64,000 nt of DNA from Camelus bactrianus. Lineage: Eukaryota > Chordata > Mammalia > Artiodactyla > Camelidae. This document shows, piece after piece, positions 1-14,800 of the stretch; position 1 is the stretch's first letter, and the number at the start of each line of letters is the position of its first letter. The position numbers and the translations under genes are program-made. The notes beneath the pieces are model-generated. The model saw only the letters and a program-made list of their open reading frames with translations. It did not search any database and had not been told where the DNA came from. The stretch is from the NCBI RefSeq assembly GCF_048773025.1, contig NC_133572.1, positions 6,339,001-6,403,000 on the forward strand, read 5' to 3'.

Positions 1-1949
1 GTAATGTTAGAGTCTTCAGACTTTTTGAAAGGTATTTAGCCAAGGGTCTCCAAAACAGAGACATTGAGAGTATTTCAATTTAAGGTTTTGTAAGTTATTT
101 TGTAAGTTTTTTTGGTAAGCTTTTTTTTTTTGTAAGTAGCATTTTGAAGAGGACACATGTTTATAAAGCAATAAAATGTGTTTATTTGTGGCATCTATGT
201 TTTTCAAATAATAAAATTTGAAAAGAGAAACTCTGTATTATTCATTTCAGGAGAGCTGACTTTAGTACAATGGAATTACTAAATAAATAGCATAGATAAT
301 TATCATTTTCAACCACAAACTTGGAATGTATATTGTTATCTCATGAAATATTCAAAAATGCTGAAAAATCCTAAATCTAAGTTACTTGGATTTATCTCAT
401 TTTAACAATTTAAATTTTTTAGTGGGGAAGCTAGTCCTGAAAGCTAAATTTTAAATGAATGATCCATGGTCCCCGCATAATAGACTTGGAGAATGAAGGC
501 AGACATTCATAGGTAGTATGTGGCAGTTCTGAGCACAGTGACCAGATCAGTGTAGATGATCACTAAATAAATATTTAACAAACTTAGCTAGATTGATTGT
601 TTTTGCCTGTCTCAGGAAAAGATGATGATTAATTTAATAGATGCCATGAGATCAGTGAATCAAAACACACCACTTGAAGATGTAGTGTTTCAAATTACTG
701 CCTAGAAGTTAATGAAATCAGCAGGCTGATTCCTGACACAATGCTGGCTTCAGCCTTTTTTTCCTACATCCCAGCGAGGACCCTCCCTGGCGGACCTCAG
801 TTCTTCTTGTGAACTGGTGCACTCTAGTGGTTGTGTGAGGACTTGAAGAGCCTGCTACCACGCGGTCGTGAGACAGACACATCTATGTGCACAATGATGT
901 GAAGGCTCTCACGCTGTCCTCCCTGAAAACATCTTCCTTTGCCGAAGTGTTCACCAAACCCTACCTTCCAATCCATTCATGAGCCAAACACTTATTAGAT
1001 ACAAGCTCGTGCACCAGTGGCTGATGGGTGTTGAGAATACAACCAAGTTACAGATTATTTTCTCCTTCACGTGTTTTGTAGATCATTATGGTATGCATGA
1101 AAAAGTCGAGATTCGCTCATCATAAACTATCACTGACCTTTGGTATTTCCTTTCTTAATTACTATTAGTCTTAAGCTGTTGTACTTCCAAGATCTGGAAC
1201 TTTCTAGATATTGAATGAACACTGAGTGAATGAAAGAACGCCTGTGTAGCAGAGGTTGGTTTTGGGAAAAGTCTTCCATCTTCAAAAGAGAGCTACCTAC
1301 TCTATCCATGAAGAGTTTATTGACCAAGAAAAAAAGGCTTGGATATATGAGCAGAAACAAAAACAGAGGACTTTGCAACTCATTTTCTAAACCTTGGTCT
1401 TTTCTACTTTGTGTGAGTATTCAATCACATGTTTTTAATATAATTTATAGGTAATTTTCTGTTTTATATGATGTGAAGTCTTTCAAAGATTATATCGTCC
1501 ATCACATTTTGTTATATGGCATCCACTGTTTCTGGACACATGCAAATACTCGAGTGTCCTTTTTGGTCATTGTTGCCATAGACAGAAAAAAAGCTTAATT
1601 TAAGCAGGTATTTGATATTGTAGTAGAGTGAACAATAGTGTATTGTGCACTTAAATTTTTGTTGAGGACAAACTTTCTGTTGAGTGTTCTTCCTCAGCTT
1701 AAAAAAAGCAGAAGGAGACCAGGGCTGGCTGGGCTCCATCCAGGCGGCCTGCTGTATTTGGCTCTCTTTCTTCGGTCTTCTCCCTCACCAGTGAAGTTTC
1801 ATGGCTAAAACCTTTGGGTTCCTACTCTAGACTTGCTACAATTGCCAGAGATTTGGGATGTAGTTGCCCAAATTTTAAACTCCTCTATCTCAACTTGTAA
1901 AATTATTATTTCCAAAACTGTATTACTTTCTTAAACTTGGGCTCCAGAG
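1..1949. other. Upstream flank of KLRF1, no gene seen
   Basis: AT-rich DNA with only short open frames that carry no recognisable domain. A weak L2-like piece may lie near 970-1060. No exon of CD69 or another expected neighbour was recognised. Confidence 0.5.
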
Positions 1950-2102
1950 AACTTTTCAGAGTAATAGAAAAGTTCCAAAATTGAATTAGGTGACGGTTAC
2001 ACACATCTATATATCTATTTCAAATCATCCAATCACATATTGACCAGGGGTGAATTTCACTCTATGTAAATTTGACTTCACTAAACTAAGAGAAAAAAAA
2101 AA
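1950..2102 (+). mobile_element. Old L1 3' end
   Basis: Resembles old mammalian L1 3'UTR ends (ggttacacacatctatat, then tgaatttcactctatgtaaat, then an A-rich tail). Diverged and 5' truncated. Confidence 0.55.
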
Positions 2103-2724
2103 TCTCGAATTTCTGCCGTAGCACATGAACATTGGACAACCTCTTCAAATAGCAGGAAAAGTAATTGGAAAATATGATTTCTTTCCTAAATTCTTCCTGA
2201 AAAAAATTTTTTTTTCTGCATCGGATGAGTCTTTGGAATGCCTCAAAAATTACCAGTATTTTTTCTTTAAAGTATATTATCAGATCATTAGTATAACTTT
2301 TGATCAGTGTTGTTTTGAGATCAAGAAATAATTTAACTGTTAGGTAATTGCAAGCTATTCTATTAAATTAGGTACCAATATATTAGGGAGAATAACTGAA
2401 AATTTACATAATGCAAAAGGTATTAGCTATGTGTCAGTTAACTCAACTCTAAAAGGGGTACAGTTTTCATTTTCCTGACTTTACAGGTTTCTCAAGAGGA
2501 AGTTTTGATAGACCCAAATATGCTATCAAGTTCAATATGTGGTGGACAGTTGAGAAAATATGTGTCATCTTTCTCATGGTAAACAAACAGACATTTCCTT
2601 TGAGGTTTTCACCAGTGGATGAAACCGTGAATCTTTGTAGGCACCCTGGGTGGACCATTTGAGAACAAATATCTGAGTAACACAGAATTATTATTCTTTT
2701 CTTATTTTATATTAAAAACAAAAC

Positions 2725-2728
<4 letters not shown>

Positions 2729-2767
<39 letters not shown>
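2729..2767 (+). repeat. (CA)n microsatellite abutting the KLRF1 start codon
   Basis: About 19 CA units, preceded by AAAAC repeats and ending 6 bases before the KLRF1 ATG, so it lies in the 5'UTR or core promoter. Confidence 0.97.
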
Positions 2768-2770
<3 letters not shown>

Positions 2771-2773
2771 AAG

Positions 2774-2858
2774 ATGCAAGGTGAAGAAAGATACATGACA
2801 TTGAATGTGGAGCTGAAGAAAAGGAATTCTATCCAAACATCCCAACTTAAATGTCAAG
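2774..2858 (+). CDS. KLRF1: KLRF1 coding exon 1 (cytoplasmic tail, hemITAM)
   Basis: Encodes the first 28 residues, with GEERYMTL carrying the single signalling tyrosine. The exon ends in phase 1 at CAAG|gtatgg. The start codon lies 6 bases after a CA repeat. The human motif is DEERYMTL, so one acidic residue is replaced by Gly. Confidence 0.93.
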
Positions 2859-5800
2859 GTATGGAATCACTGCAGATTAATATGGTTATGGATTTCATAT
2901 AAGAACTAATGTGGATAATGTTTCCAATATTCTGTCATTTTCTGTTCTTGGACTGTCTCATTTCTGTACTATTTCCTTCTCTCTGTCTAAGCTTCTGTCC
3001 TCTCTCTGTCTCTAACTCTCTCATTTATCAATGTGGGAATTTCATCAAAGTTACTTGCTTTCAAAGTAATATTTTATCTCATATCATTAAGGATATACTC
3101 AGGAAATATATATATTTCATTAAAATTAATAATTAAAATAAAAAAATATTTGGTACCAGCAGGCTACTTCCTTACCATTTGTAAAATACGGTATTTTCCA
3201 ATATCAATTTTTAATTCAGCTTGCAAAAGTTTTAAAATACACTTTTTCATCAGATGTAACATTTTTGGGGGAGAAAGTAGAGATATTAACCTGAAGGACC
3301 CCAAAATGTAGTGGCTCCTCTGTAAAAACATTTTTCATACTCAGTTTGTAAATGTTACTTGGAAAACTAAATGTATTTTGGTACAGGAAACGAGCTCAGG
3401 AAGCTGCAAATAATAAATTATGCAACTCCTAGCTATTTAAGTGGCATATGCCACTTCATCATTATTTACTAATGTATTTTGCTAATATTTAGTAAAGCTT
3501 GGTGATATTTAGTAAAATTTGGAGTAAGACATATGACATTTGAGTTGAATCGAACATTTAAGTCTTGTCACTGTACATAGTGTTTTACTTTATGATTGTA
3601 TATTTGTATCTCTTTTCTTATATCTTGGTACTAATGATAAGAAGAAATCACATTTTTGCCCTATATTCAGAAAGTTTCAGAATCACTGTAGAAATAGTGT
3701 CACTAATAATATACTTGCTTATAGCAGATTACAGTGTTTTTTGCAGGTTTTTTTTGTCCTTAGTATATATTACATTGGGTTTGCACAGTTTTAAATTTAC
3801 TTCACATAATTCCTCTCTTTACAATGAACTCACTAATAATACGCAGAGTTTTGTTTCATATTTCATTTTATTTTTAGAGATTGCTTTTTCATTCTGACAG
3901 CTTTTAAAAATTATGTATAAGCATACACATTATATAATTATAATTATACATAATTCATAGAATATCATTATTTTATATTTATGTAAAGCATTTTTACGTA
4001 TTTTTAAACTCAAATCTATATAGCAAGGTAGAGACCTCCCGCTCCCATAATTTCAACTCCCTGTGATATTTGCAGATGTTAGCCACTATATATAAAAATA
4101 GATTTTAAAAAGTTTCTTTTGTAGAGCACAGGGAACTATGATCAATATCTTGTAATAACTTTTAATGGAGAAAAATGTGACAACAGATATATGTGTGTAT
4201 ATGAATGACTGGGACATTGTGCTGTACACCAGAAATTGACACATTATAATTGACTGTACTTTATTTTAAAAAAATTTAAAAAAACATAATTCCAACTCCT
4301 ATCCTGTCCCTTTCACTCTGTCCTCTTCCTCCTTCCCTACAGAAAATCGTTACACACGCACACACACACGCACGTATATACAAACACACACAGCTACATC
4401 CCCTGATCCTTCATTTAGCTGAATGTTTCTTCATTAATTGGAGGTACCATGGTTTATTCAACTACCCCCCACCCCTCGTTGATGGACATTTATACTATCT
4501 TCATTCTTTCTCTAGTATATTCCTATTATAAATAGTGCAATACTTTGCACTTATGTCTTTTATATTTTGCCAAGTTGTCACTAAGACAGATTCCTCAAAG
4601 AGACATTGCTGGATGACAATGTAAATGCCTATATAAATTTGCTAGCTTTTTCCAACTATCTCCCCATAGGATTGTGCCATTTTGTATTTCCACCTTTTTC
4701 AGTGTTTACTTGACTCTTCTCATTTGTTTGCTCTCCCAAATAATTGTATAATGAATTTTGCCAATTCTTGCACTATAATCAACAAAAACAAACTGAGATG
4801 TAGTTTTATAGAATACTAAATTACTTCTTAATTTATCAATTAACTTAAGGAAAATTTATCTCTGACACTTAGCCTTCAATCCAAGACATGGCTGAATTTC
4901 CATTAGGTCGAGTCTACATTCATGATGCTGTTTTCTATTTGTTTGTTCGTTCAGTTCTCTTCATAGCAATTTGGAGCACTTCTTATTAAGTTTATTTCCA
5001 GTTTTGTCTTTTTTAAAAAAGCTTGTTATCTGTCGACAAGCAATGCCTTCCCTTCAGTTATATTTTTAAAAGGTTATTGGATATATAAAGGCAATTGATT
5101 TTAGTATATTAATTTTGTGACTGTAGCTAATAAATTTTAAGCTTATTTTGGGGAGTATAATACATTTTCTCAATCAACTCTTTTAGTTTTGCAAAACACA
5201 TACTTTATTACTTTCAAATAATTGTTTCTATTTTTCTGTTTTCCCCTGTATTTTGGTTATTTTGTCTGATTGCATTGAATAATACCTCCCCAAAATATTA
5301 ATTAGTAATGGAGATTTGGGATCTTTCTTCTTCCACCTTTATTGAGATATACTTGATATATAAATATATATACACATATATATCTGCATAAATTTAAGGT
5401 GTACAACATGATGATTTGATACGCTTATATACTGCAAAATGATTACCACTGTAGGGTTAGTCAACAAATCCATCAACTTACATAATTAGCATTTCTTTTT
5501 TGCGGTAAGAGAAACTAAGATCTGCTCTCTTAGCAACTTTCGAATATATAACACAGCAATGTTAAATATAGTCATCATACTGTACAGTAGATCCTTAGAC
5601 ATTATTCATCTTGAACTGAAAGTTTGTACTCTTGGGCTGACATTTCCCCATTTCCCCCACTCTAGGCAGCCAGCCTTCTACTCTCCAGTTCTGTAAGTTC
5701 AGCTTTTTTTAGATTCTACATATGAGTGATATCAGACAGTGTGCGTATTTCTCTGTCTGACTTACTTCACTTAGCACACTGCCTTCAGGTCCCATCCACG

Positions 5801-8800
5801 TTGCCCCAAATAGCAGAATTTCCTTTTTACTCATTGCTGAATAATATTTCATGGTATATGTATATACCCCACCTTGTTTTATCCATTCGTTTGTAGGTGG
5901 ACATGTGGATTGCTTCCCTATCTTGGCTAGTGGGAATAATGCAATGGTGAACACAAGAGTGCAAACAGCTCTTCAAGATACTGATTTCAGTTCAGGTGAA
6001 TACACTCACACGTGGGAGTGCTGTGTCACATGGTAGTTTTGTTTTTGCTTTTTTGAGGAATTTTCACATTGTTTCCCATAGTGGCTTCACACTTTTACAC
6101 TTTCACCAACAGTGTGCAAGTGTCCCCTTGCTGGGAAACAAGCTGCTGGAAAACAAGCCGCACCTAAATTTCCATGAGCTTAAAATATTATATTCACACT
6201 TACTTGCTTAAAATGCACATACTTGCTTTGTTTTAATGTTTTACGCAGTAGATGACCTATAACACGTATTATGCTAAAGAAAATTTGTGGTGAGCAATCT
6301 TGAGACTGACCACAGACAGGAAGGAGGGCAAATATTTCCTTAGGGTAAAACAATGGACCTTCCTGGAAAGCCAGATCATCCATTAACAGAACTTTGTTCT
6401 GGCATGAAAGCATGTGGTTAAGCCCAGGGGAAATATTTGCTATCTCGAGATGTCCCAGAGGCAATCACAGGATAGACTTAGAAATTTTGCATCCCCCGAG
6501 GAGGGTGATTGTTCCTGGAAGGGAGAGGTCTGAAATTAATCAGTTCATCAGCAAGCAGAACTTGGTGCTTACTGCATGGAATATCTAAAGCCCCACCTCT
6601 TTGATCGCATTTTTTTCTGAGCTGTATACTCCTAATAAATATGATGTCGACCAGGCTTTCGGGACTCTGGATCCATGAGATCTTGAGTCCCCTGGTCCCA
6701 TCTTTGCTCTTTACTTTGCCTCTTTGTTTCTTAAGTCTTGCGTCGCGGTCCTCAGACACGGCCCTGAGCTCTGCTGGACGCAGCATCCCCTTCCTTCACA
6801 TCCTCACCTACACTTGTTATCTCTTGTCTTCGATAACACCTATGCCAGATGTGAGGTGATATCTCATTATGGTTTTGTTTACATTTCCTTGATGATCACG
6901 TACTTGGCCATTTGTATGTCTTTAGAAAACTGTCTACTCAGATCCTCTGCCCATTTTTTTAATAGAATTTTTTGAGTTGTAGAGTCCCTTATGTATTTTG
7001 AGTCTTAACACTTTATCAGATAGATGACTGTCAAATATTTTCTTTTGGGGGATTTTTTAAATTAATAATTCAATCTTAGTTATTATTATGTAATGAACTT
7101 TGTTTTTGTTGCAGATTTTGTCTGATGTAAGTTTAGCTACTTCTGCTTTCTTTTAGTTTCCATTTGCATGGAATGTATTTTTTCTATCCCTTCTCTTGCC
7201 TATGTGTATCCTTAAAGCTGAAGTCTCTTGTAGGCAACATGTAGTTGGGTCTTTTTTTGTTTTAATCCATCCAGCCATTCTGGGCCTTTGAATTGGAGTA
7301 TTTAATCCATTTACACTTAGAGTGATTCTTGATATGTAAGGACTTACTAATGCTAGCTTATTAACTGTTTTCTACTGTTTTGTACTTCCTAGTTCCCTTG
7401 TTCCTTTCTTCCTCTCTTGCTGCCTTTGTTTGTGAATTGATTTCATAGTGGCATGCTTTGATTATCTTTTCTTTTAATGTGTGCATTTATTGTAGGTTTT
7501 GCTTTGGGGTTGCCATTGTACTTATGCTAATAAAAAATATAAATATATATTTTATATATTGTGAATAAATGTATGAATTATTATACTTATTTTTAATACT
7601 TTTTCCCTTTAACCTTTATAGTATAGTTAATTTTTTCCAAACATTTATGGAAAAAGCTTATCATGTTTCTCTATTAAATATGATATTAGCTTCATTAGGC
7701 AAAGAACTGTTGTATTGAACACGTATCCATTAATTTCTGCTTTATCTTTTAGCATATGTTTGTTGGATTTTATCATTTGTGTTTTTTATGTCTGTTGAGA
7801 AGATAATACATTTTTCCCTTACCTCTATTAATATATAATATTAATGGATTTCTTACTATTTAAAAACTCTTATAGTCCTAGAATAAACCCAACATGCTCA
7901 TGGTATGTTTTAGCTACTACTAGTATATTTAAGACTTTTGTATGAACACCCATAAGAGTGACTGGGTTTTTTGGTTTGTTTTTTAAATTATTTTAATTTT
8001 TTGATGGAAAAAGAATTCTGTTGTAACCTTGTAGGTTAAATTATATGACTTCTCTACAGGATAAAACATAGGGTAATGAAAATGTTATTTTCTCCATAAT
8101 TTTGAGTCTTAATGTGCCTCAAATTCATACTGTAAAGGTTATCCCATGATGCCTAGGAGAAATAATTGAGTCTGAGTTGAATTTGAACAAGCTTCCACGT
8201 CCTTTATTGTAACGTTTTCTGATAATCGTTTGTTTGATTTTTAAAATAAATGATGGCATTTTATTACATATGTTGAAATTTTGGAATTTATTGGTTATTA
8301 TATTATTCATAAGGAATATGGGAAATGCAGGATATTCATTAACTGAATTCTGACAAATCTTATTTTACTATCTTTGTCATGAGACAAAGAGAAAAGCTGT
8401 GTACTATTTCTCTGAATTACTGTTCTGTATGGTTTATTATGTCCTTTCTTGATAGGGTTTGGCAACTTCAAGGGTAGTTTTTCTACTCTCACTATTCTGA
8501 TCATCCAGAATATTACCATTACTAATAAAATAAATATATATTTTTCTATTTACATAATTTTATATTTTTATTGCCTGATATCCTTTGAAATTGAAAACCA
8601 TTATCGCATATAATCCTATTATTACAATTGCTATCACTTCACAGGAATGTACTTTTCTAAGCTAATTCATGTGATTAATCTCTCAGATTGTTCTGCAGTG
8701 TTGCACCGGTATAAAATCTTCCTGGGGCTATCTGGAACAGTAAGTGGTATTCTGGCTTTGACTCTGATCACCCTGACTCTGTTAGGTAAGTTATCAGATC

Positions 8801-11800
8801 TTAAACAAAAACTTTGAAAAACTGATTTTTTCTAGACTTTTCTTTCATATTCATTCATTCTTCATTATATTAAAAAGATAAAATAAAGAGCTACTATATA
8901 TAAAGCAATATATGATATCCCACAATAACATATTTAATACGCAGTCAAATCAGATAATTATCTCCTCATGTGGTATCTGATCTTCTAGGAGAAAAATATG
9001 TGTGTGTTTGTAATGTATTTGCAAATCATATTTTTAGGTTTCTTAGCAGTTTGTGGATAGAATTCCATTATTTTTTTCTCAAAGAATTTATACATTTTAC
9101 CTAAGATTGTATTTAGTTTACTCCTGTTTTTGTCCAAATATTTACTGAGCAACTACTACAAACATTACAAGAAGTCTTTCAAATTTAAAGAAAAGGAATA
9201 GTGATGGTGAGAAATCCATATTTTCGTGGAAGAAACTGATTTTAAGTAAATAATTAAGGTAGAATGGACTGAATACAGCGTTACAGGTTTCAGCAAAAGA
9301 TTAAGTAAGCTTGGAAAGAGAATGCATAGCCCTGCAATAGGAATTTTGCTTTATTTGCTTCTGCATTACTTGCTCTGAGGACAGTGGCTGCACAGAATAG
9401 ATCCTCAGCAAACACATGTTCTACCAATGAATTAATTGTGTAATATTCTAATTTAAACAAAAAAAAAAAAAAAGAAAAGAAAATTTCTAGTTATCCCTCC
9501 AGTTACTTCCTGTTCCCATCATTAGCATCATTGCAAATAATCTGTATCTGAGACATTGCACAAAGACATTTACCCAACCTGAAAATAACCCTGTTTTCAA
9601 GTTTCTCAGGAAGTGTTGCTAAGGTGCCAAAAAGGAAATAATTCCAATTTCACCCAGCACGATGACATCAGAAACCTGAAAGCGAAGAGTGACGCAAGAG
9701 GAAATATAAGTAATAAGGATGCAGGCCGCTGTGTTTCAGGAGCTACAAACAATAAAGGTATCACTCAAGGCTTTGGTCTGTACCACTTTTCATCTTTTGG
9801 ACTTTCTAAGTTTGAAAAATCCTATTGAATAGGTATTCAGGAGAGTAAACCAACACAGATTTGATATGAATCTACTTTTTACTCAAAATTTGATTCCTAT
9901 AGTTTAATTTTTTTGCAGTAGGAGGAGAGGTGTAAACAACATAACAAAGAAGTTCTCTAAGAGTTTAAAATCATGTTGAGACATGTAAATATGGAAAGTT
10001 AATTGTGATTATAAGGCAGTATTTAAATGACTATTTTTGTCTCTTATTTATCCTTTCTTGAAATACAAAATGAGTAAAAGTAATTATATCTAACAAATTA
10101 CCTATTATGATTTTAAGTGTAGAAATTCCAATCATACAAATTTTGGAAAACTTTCTACTTGCAACTTTTTAGTTTGACTTTTGAACCCTTGACTCTTTGA
10201 ATCTTCAACATTTATTTGCTAGTATGATATGTGTGGAAGGTACAGATTAATTTATTTTATAATTATTTATCAAAGGATTTTTCTCTAATCCACTAGTTTG
10301 CTTTGTTCCCTTATCTCATATGGAAATTTCATATATATTATGATTTACTTATTGACATTCTTTCCTTTTGGTTTATGTGTCAGTTTTACATGTACAAGTC
10401 CTAATCCAATTGAAATACTGTAATTTTACCAATATTTTACACTCTGACCAGCTTCATTAAGGTGTGTATCATAATGGAACCTTTTCAGAGGTAAGAAAGC
10501 TTTGATAGGTAAACATAGAATCATATAGACACCACTGAGCATTCATTAAAGTCAAAATATTGTATAACTAAACTATGAGATTTTAATTTTCTATAAATAT
10601 TTTTCTCCTTCATTTGAGGTAATACTAGCAAACAAAGTTAATCATTTAAAATTAAACAATTCAATGGTATTAGAACATTCCAGTTTATTTACCTAGTTCC
10701 AAAACATTTTCATCAGCTAAAAAAGAAACCCTATACGCAATAAGCAATTACTCCCCATTCTCTCTCTCCCTAGCTCCCAATAATGACTAATCTGCTTTTG
10801 TCTGTATGGATTTGCCTATTCTGGATTTTCATATAATGGAATCATACAATATTCTACCTTTTGTGTCTTTCTTCTTTCACTTAGCAGAATGTTTCTGAAG
10901 TTCATCCATGTTGTATCATGTATCGGCACTTTATTCCTTTTTAAACTGAATAATATTTTCTTGTATGTATACACCACAATTAGTTAGTATAAGGATAGAA
11001 ATACTAACCAAAGTTATCTAGATTCAAAGAAATCCCTATCAAAATTCCAATGGTCTTTTTTTGTGGAAATGAACAAGATGATCCTACAATTCACATGAAA
11101 TTGCAAGGAATCCTGAAAAGCAAAATAATCTTGAAAAAGAATAATGAATTTGGAAGACTCACATATTCCAATGTCAAAACTTACTACAAATCTACAGTAA
11201 TAAAACCAGTGTTGCACTGGACTTAGGCTAGATAAAAGGTCAATGGAATAGAATTGAAGATTCAGAATTAAGCCCATACACCTATGGTCAAATGATTTTT
11301 CACAAGGGTGCTACAACCATTTAGTGTGAAAAGAACAGTCTTTTCAATGAGTGGAGCTAGGTCAACTGGACAGCCACACACAGAGAATGAATCTGGAAAC
11401 CTAGCTCATACAATATCAAAAAATCAATTCAAAATGGATCAAAGACCTAAATGTAAGAGCTAAACTAGGAAATTTTTACAAGGGAAAAATAAATGTAAAT
11501 CTTTATAACTTTCAATTAGGCAATGATTTCAAATATGAGATCAAAAACACAAGCGACAAAAGAAAAAATAGATAAAATGGATACCATCAAAAGTAAAGAC
11601 ATTTGTTCACTAAAGGACATTTAAAGAAACTGAAAAGACAGCACATTTAATGGGAAAAATATTTGTGAATCATATTATCAAATGGGTGTCTACTATCCAG
11701 TATATTGAAATAACTCTTACAACTCCAGAAAAAGACAAACAATTCAGTTAAAAATAGGAATAAACTACTGATACATGCTTCAACTGAATGAACCTTGAAA

Positions 11801-14800
11801 ACATGCTAACTGAAAAAGCCATCACAGAAAGCTAAACATGATACAATCCCACATATATAAAACATCCATTATCGTCAAATCAGAAAGTCATAGTCATATC
11901 CATCACAGTCAAATACAGAAAGCAGATTAGTGATTGCCAAGATTCAGGGTTGGCAGAATGGGTACTGCTCATTATTTATGGGGCTTCATTTGGGGTGCTA
12001 ACAATATTTTGGAGTGAGATAGTAGTCAGATTTGCACACCTTGTGAATGCCCTAAAACCCATGGCATTTGTACTTGAAAGTAGTTAACATGGTGAATTCT
12101 GTATCACATTTTTTATCTCAATAAAAAAAAAAGAGATTGTCACGGCCACAAGTCTGACTTTGGTATGTGACTTTATTTTAAATTATATCACATTTTCCCC
12201 TCATTCTTATTCTGAAAGTCTCAGATATTTTCAATTTGAGAAGACCTCAACTTAAATTTAAGAAAGTCAAAAGACTTGATGAACTGCAATTATACAGGTT
12301 GGGAAAAAAAAACTATTATTTATCTCAACATTACTTAATATTAAAAGGGAGATATTAGAGAATGATTTAAACCCATGAAACAATAAGAGGGATTCTATAA
12401 CTTTATATGGATAAATTCTAAGCAAATGATATAGATAATATTTTATCTAATCTCTCAAATAGCATTAATGCAATATATATCGTAATTGGTTCATGTTATT
12501 TTAGTAATCAGATTATGATGAGAAAAAAGTCCTTTTACATCAAAGTTTTGCTTCCTCTTACTAATTTAATTTCCTTAATTCCTGTGAATTACCGTTTGCA
12601 TTTTGGACACCTTGTGAGTCTGAACACGTTGTTGTGAGTGATTTTATCATTGATCCACTCTTCTTCCTGCAGCATGTAAGTATTCTCACTGTCAATTTTA
12701 TAGCAATGTGCCCTTCAGAATGGCTCAAATATCAAGAAAAGTGTTATTGGTTCTCTAATGAGATGAAAAGTTGGAATGACAGCTATGGATACTGTTTGGG
12801 AAGAAAATCTCACCTACTAATTATTCAGGACCAACTTGAAATGGTAAGTGGTTGAGCCTCATGGTTATGCCTTTAGCCTCCTTACAGTTAAAAATAGCTT
12901 ATCTTCCCACCGTTTCATTAAATTAAATTCATTTAATTCATTTAATTCCTTCCCACCTTTTCATTACATTTTCTTTTCATCTTGATTACTGAGTTTTTGG
13001 TGCCCTTTGAAATTTTGTGCACACAGCCAGTGCCCCACTTAAAACACGCTAATTCTGGTCTGAAGATTTGCATTCAATTTGCAAGAAGTGTACTTATATA
13101 ATATATAATGTATGTGTGAACAAGATATGAATTGACCAGTATAAGAATCCTTATGCAAGAGTGTTAGTTGTCTAATAAAATTCTAAAATCTTACTTAGTA
13201 TATGTAAATTGCTAAAATATTCTGTTCATTTAGTTACTCATCACCCACTTTTTAGGCTTTTATACAGAAAACTCTAAAACAATCAAACTACGTGTGGATT
13301 GGGCTTAACTTTACCTCCCTGAAGAAGACATGGACCTGGGTGGATGATTCTCCATTAGATCCAAAGATGTGAGTCCTTCCAGAAAGGCAATCTGATTTAT
13401 TGTCTATCATGGAACTTATCTTCTTAATCTAAATCCACCAAAATCAACTCAGAAATAGTTCTTGGGACTAAAGAATTTCAAAGGATGAAAATTAATTTAA
13501 TGTTCGCTGGAGTAACAATGGATATTTTGGTTTGGTTTTCCAAGCAAAAGAATTTGAAAACCATAATGGTTCTGCACAAAATGTTTAAAAACTACACACA
13601 ATTTCTATGAAAAGGTGGATTGAACCAATGTAGTTTTCTGTTTTCAAAGTTCTCAGTGCTTTTTAAAAATAATCTTTAGTAATTAAAAAAATTGTGTACA
13701 ATTATTTGTATTGTACAATTTTAATAATGTTAAAGAACAAACAAGAAATACAAGACAGAACAAAATAATTGAAAATTCTCTCAGCAATTGCATGAGATTA
13801 TTGAGATTTTAAAAATTTTAATGTTTTTGTATGCTCGTGTTGATTTTGTAATCAGTTAATTAGAAATACGAATAGGTTCACCAGTAAACTCAAATCTTAT
13901 CTCTATGTTGATAGGTAGAATAATGGTCCCCCAAAAATGTCCATGTTCTAATCCCCAGATCCTGTGAATATGTCACCTTACATGCAAAGAGATTTCACGA
14001 ATGTGACTAAATGAATAATATTGGGATAGAAGTATTATGCTGGATTATTTTGGTGGATTCAGTGTAATCACAGGAGTCCTTATAAGAGGGAGTGAGTAGG
14101 GGCAGGGTCAGAGGAGCTATAAAGATACACACAGAAGTCCAAGTCATGTGACTGGTACCCAGGGAGCGCAGGCAGCCTCGGGCAGCTGCAAAAGGGGATG
14201 AGCAAATTTCCCCCGAGTGCCTGCAGAAGGCAGCTTAGCAGACATTTGATTCTAATCCTTTGAGACCAGTTTTGGATTTCTGATACCTAGCACTGTGAAA
14301 TAACAAATTTGGGTTGTTTTAAGCCACTGGATTTGTGGTAATTTATTACAGCGGTGATAAGAAACTTACTCACTATGGTAACCAACTTACTGTACACTAT
14401 CGTGTTATTGTCCCTTCAGCCTTATTTCATCATTAAATATTGCTTATTTTCTATCTCACTGCCCTAAATTCACCAATCCAAGGAGGTCAATAAAGGACGT
14501 TATTTGGAATGGGGAACAGAATCGCGGACGTGCGTTACCTGAGGGGAAACTGTATCACTGAGCGCTACCCGATCAGCTACCTAGAAGGATGCTAACCTAC
14601 GTTTTCTCCTCGTGCCAAATTTACTCAACACTATCTTTAGGACTGAGTTTTAACTCTAAACCGTGCCTAGCGATTTTTGTTCAAAAATATTCAAATCAAA
14701 ATTCGAATCTAGAAGTGGGCAGAGTGTATTTTTCAATACGAAAATTCAGTCCTTTCTTTTCCACTATTAATCTGGAAGCTTTGATGATCATCTGTACCTC

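Noticed and set aside
3565-3897. 110-codon hydrophobic open frame
   Set aside because: AT-rich composition produces Phe/Leu/Ile/Tyr codons; no splice sites, homologue or start context.
9610-9757. AG at 9608-9609 as KLRF1 exon 3 acceptor
   Set aside because: It gives the wrong phase and an immediate stop; the AG at 9600-9601 restores VSQEVLLRCQKG as in human.
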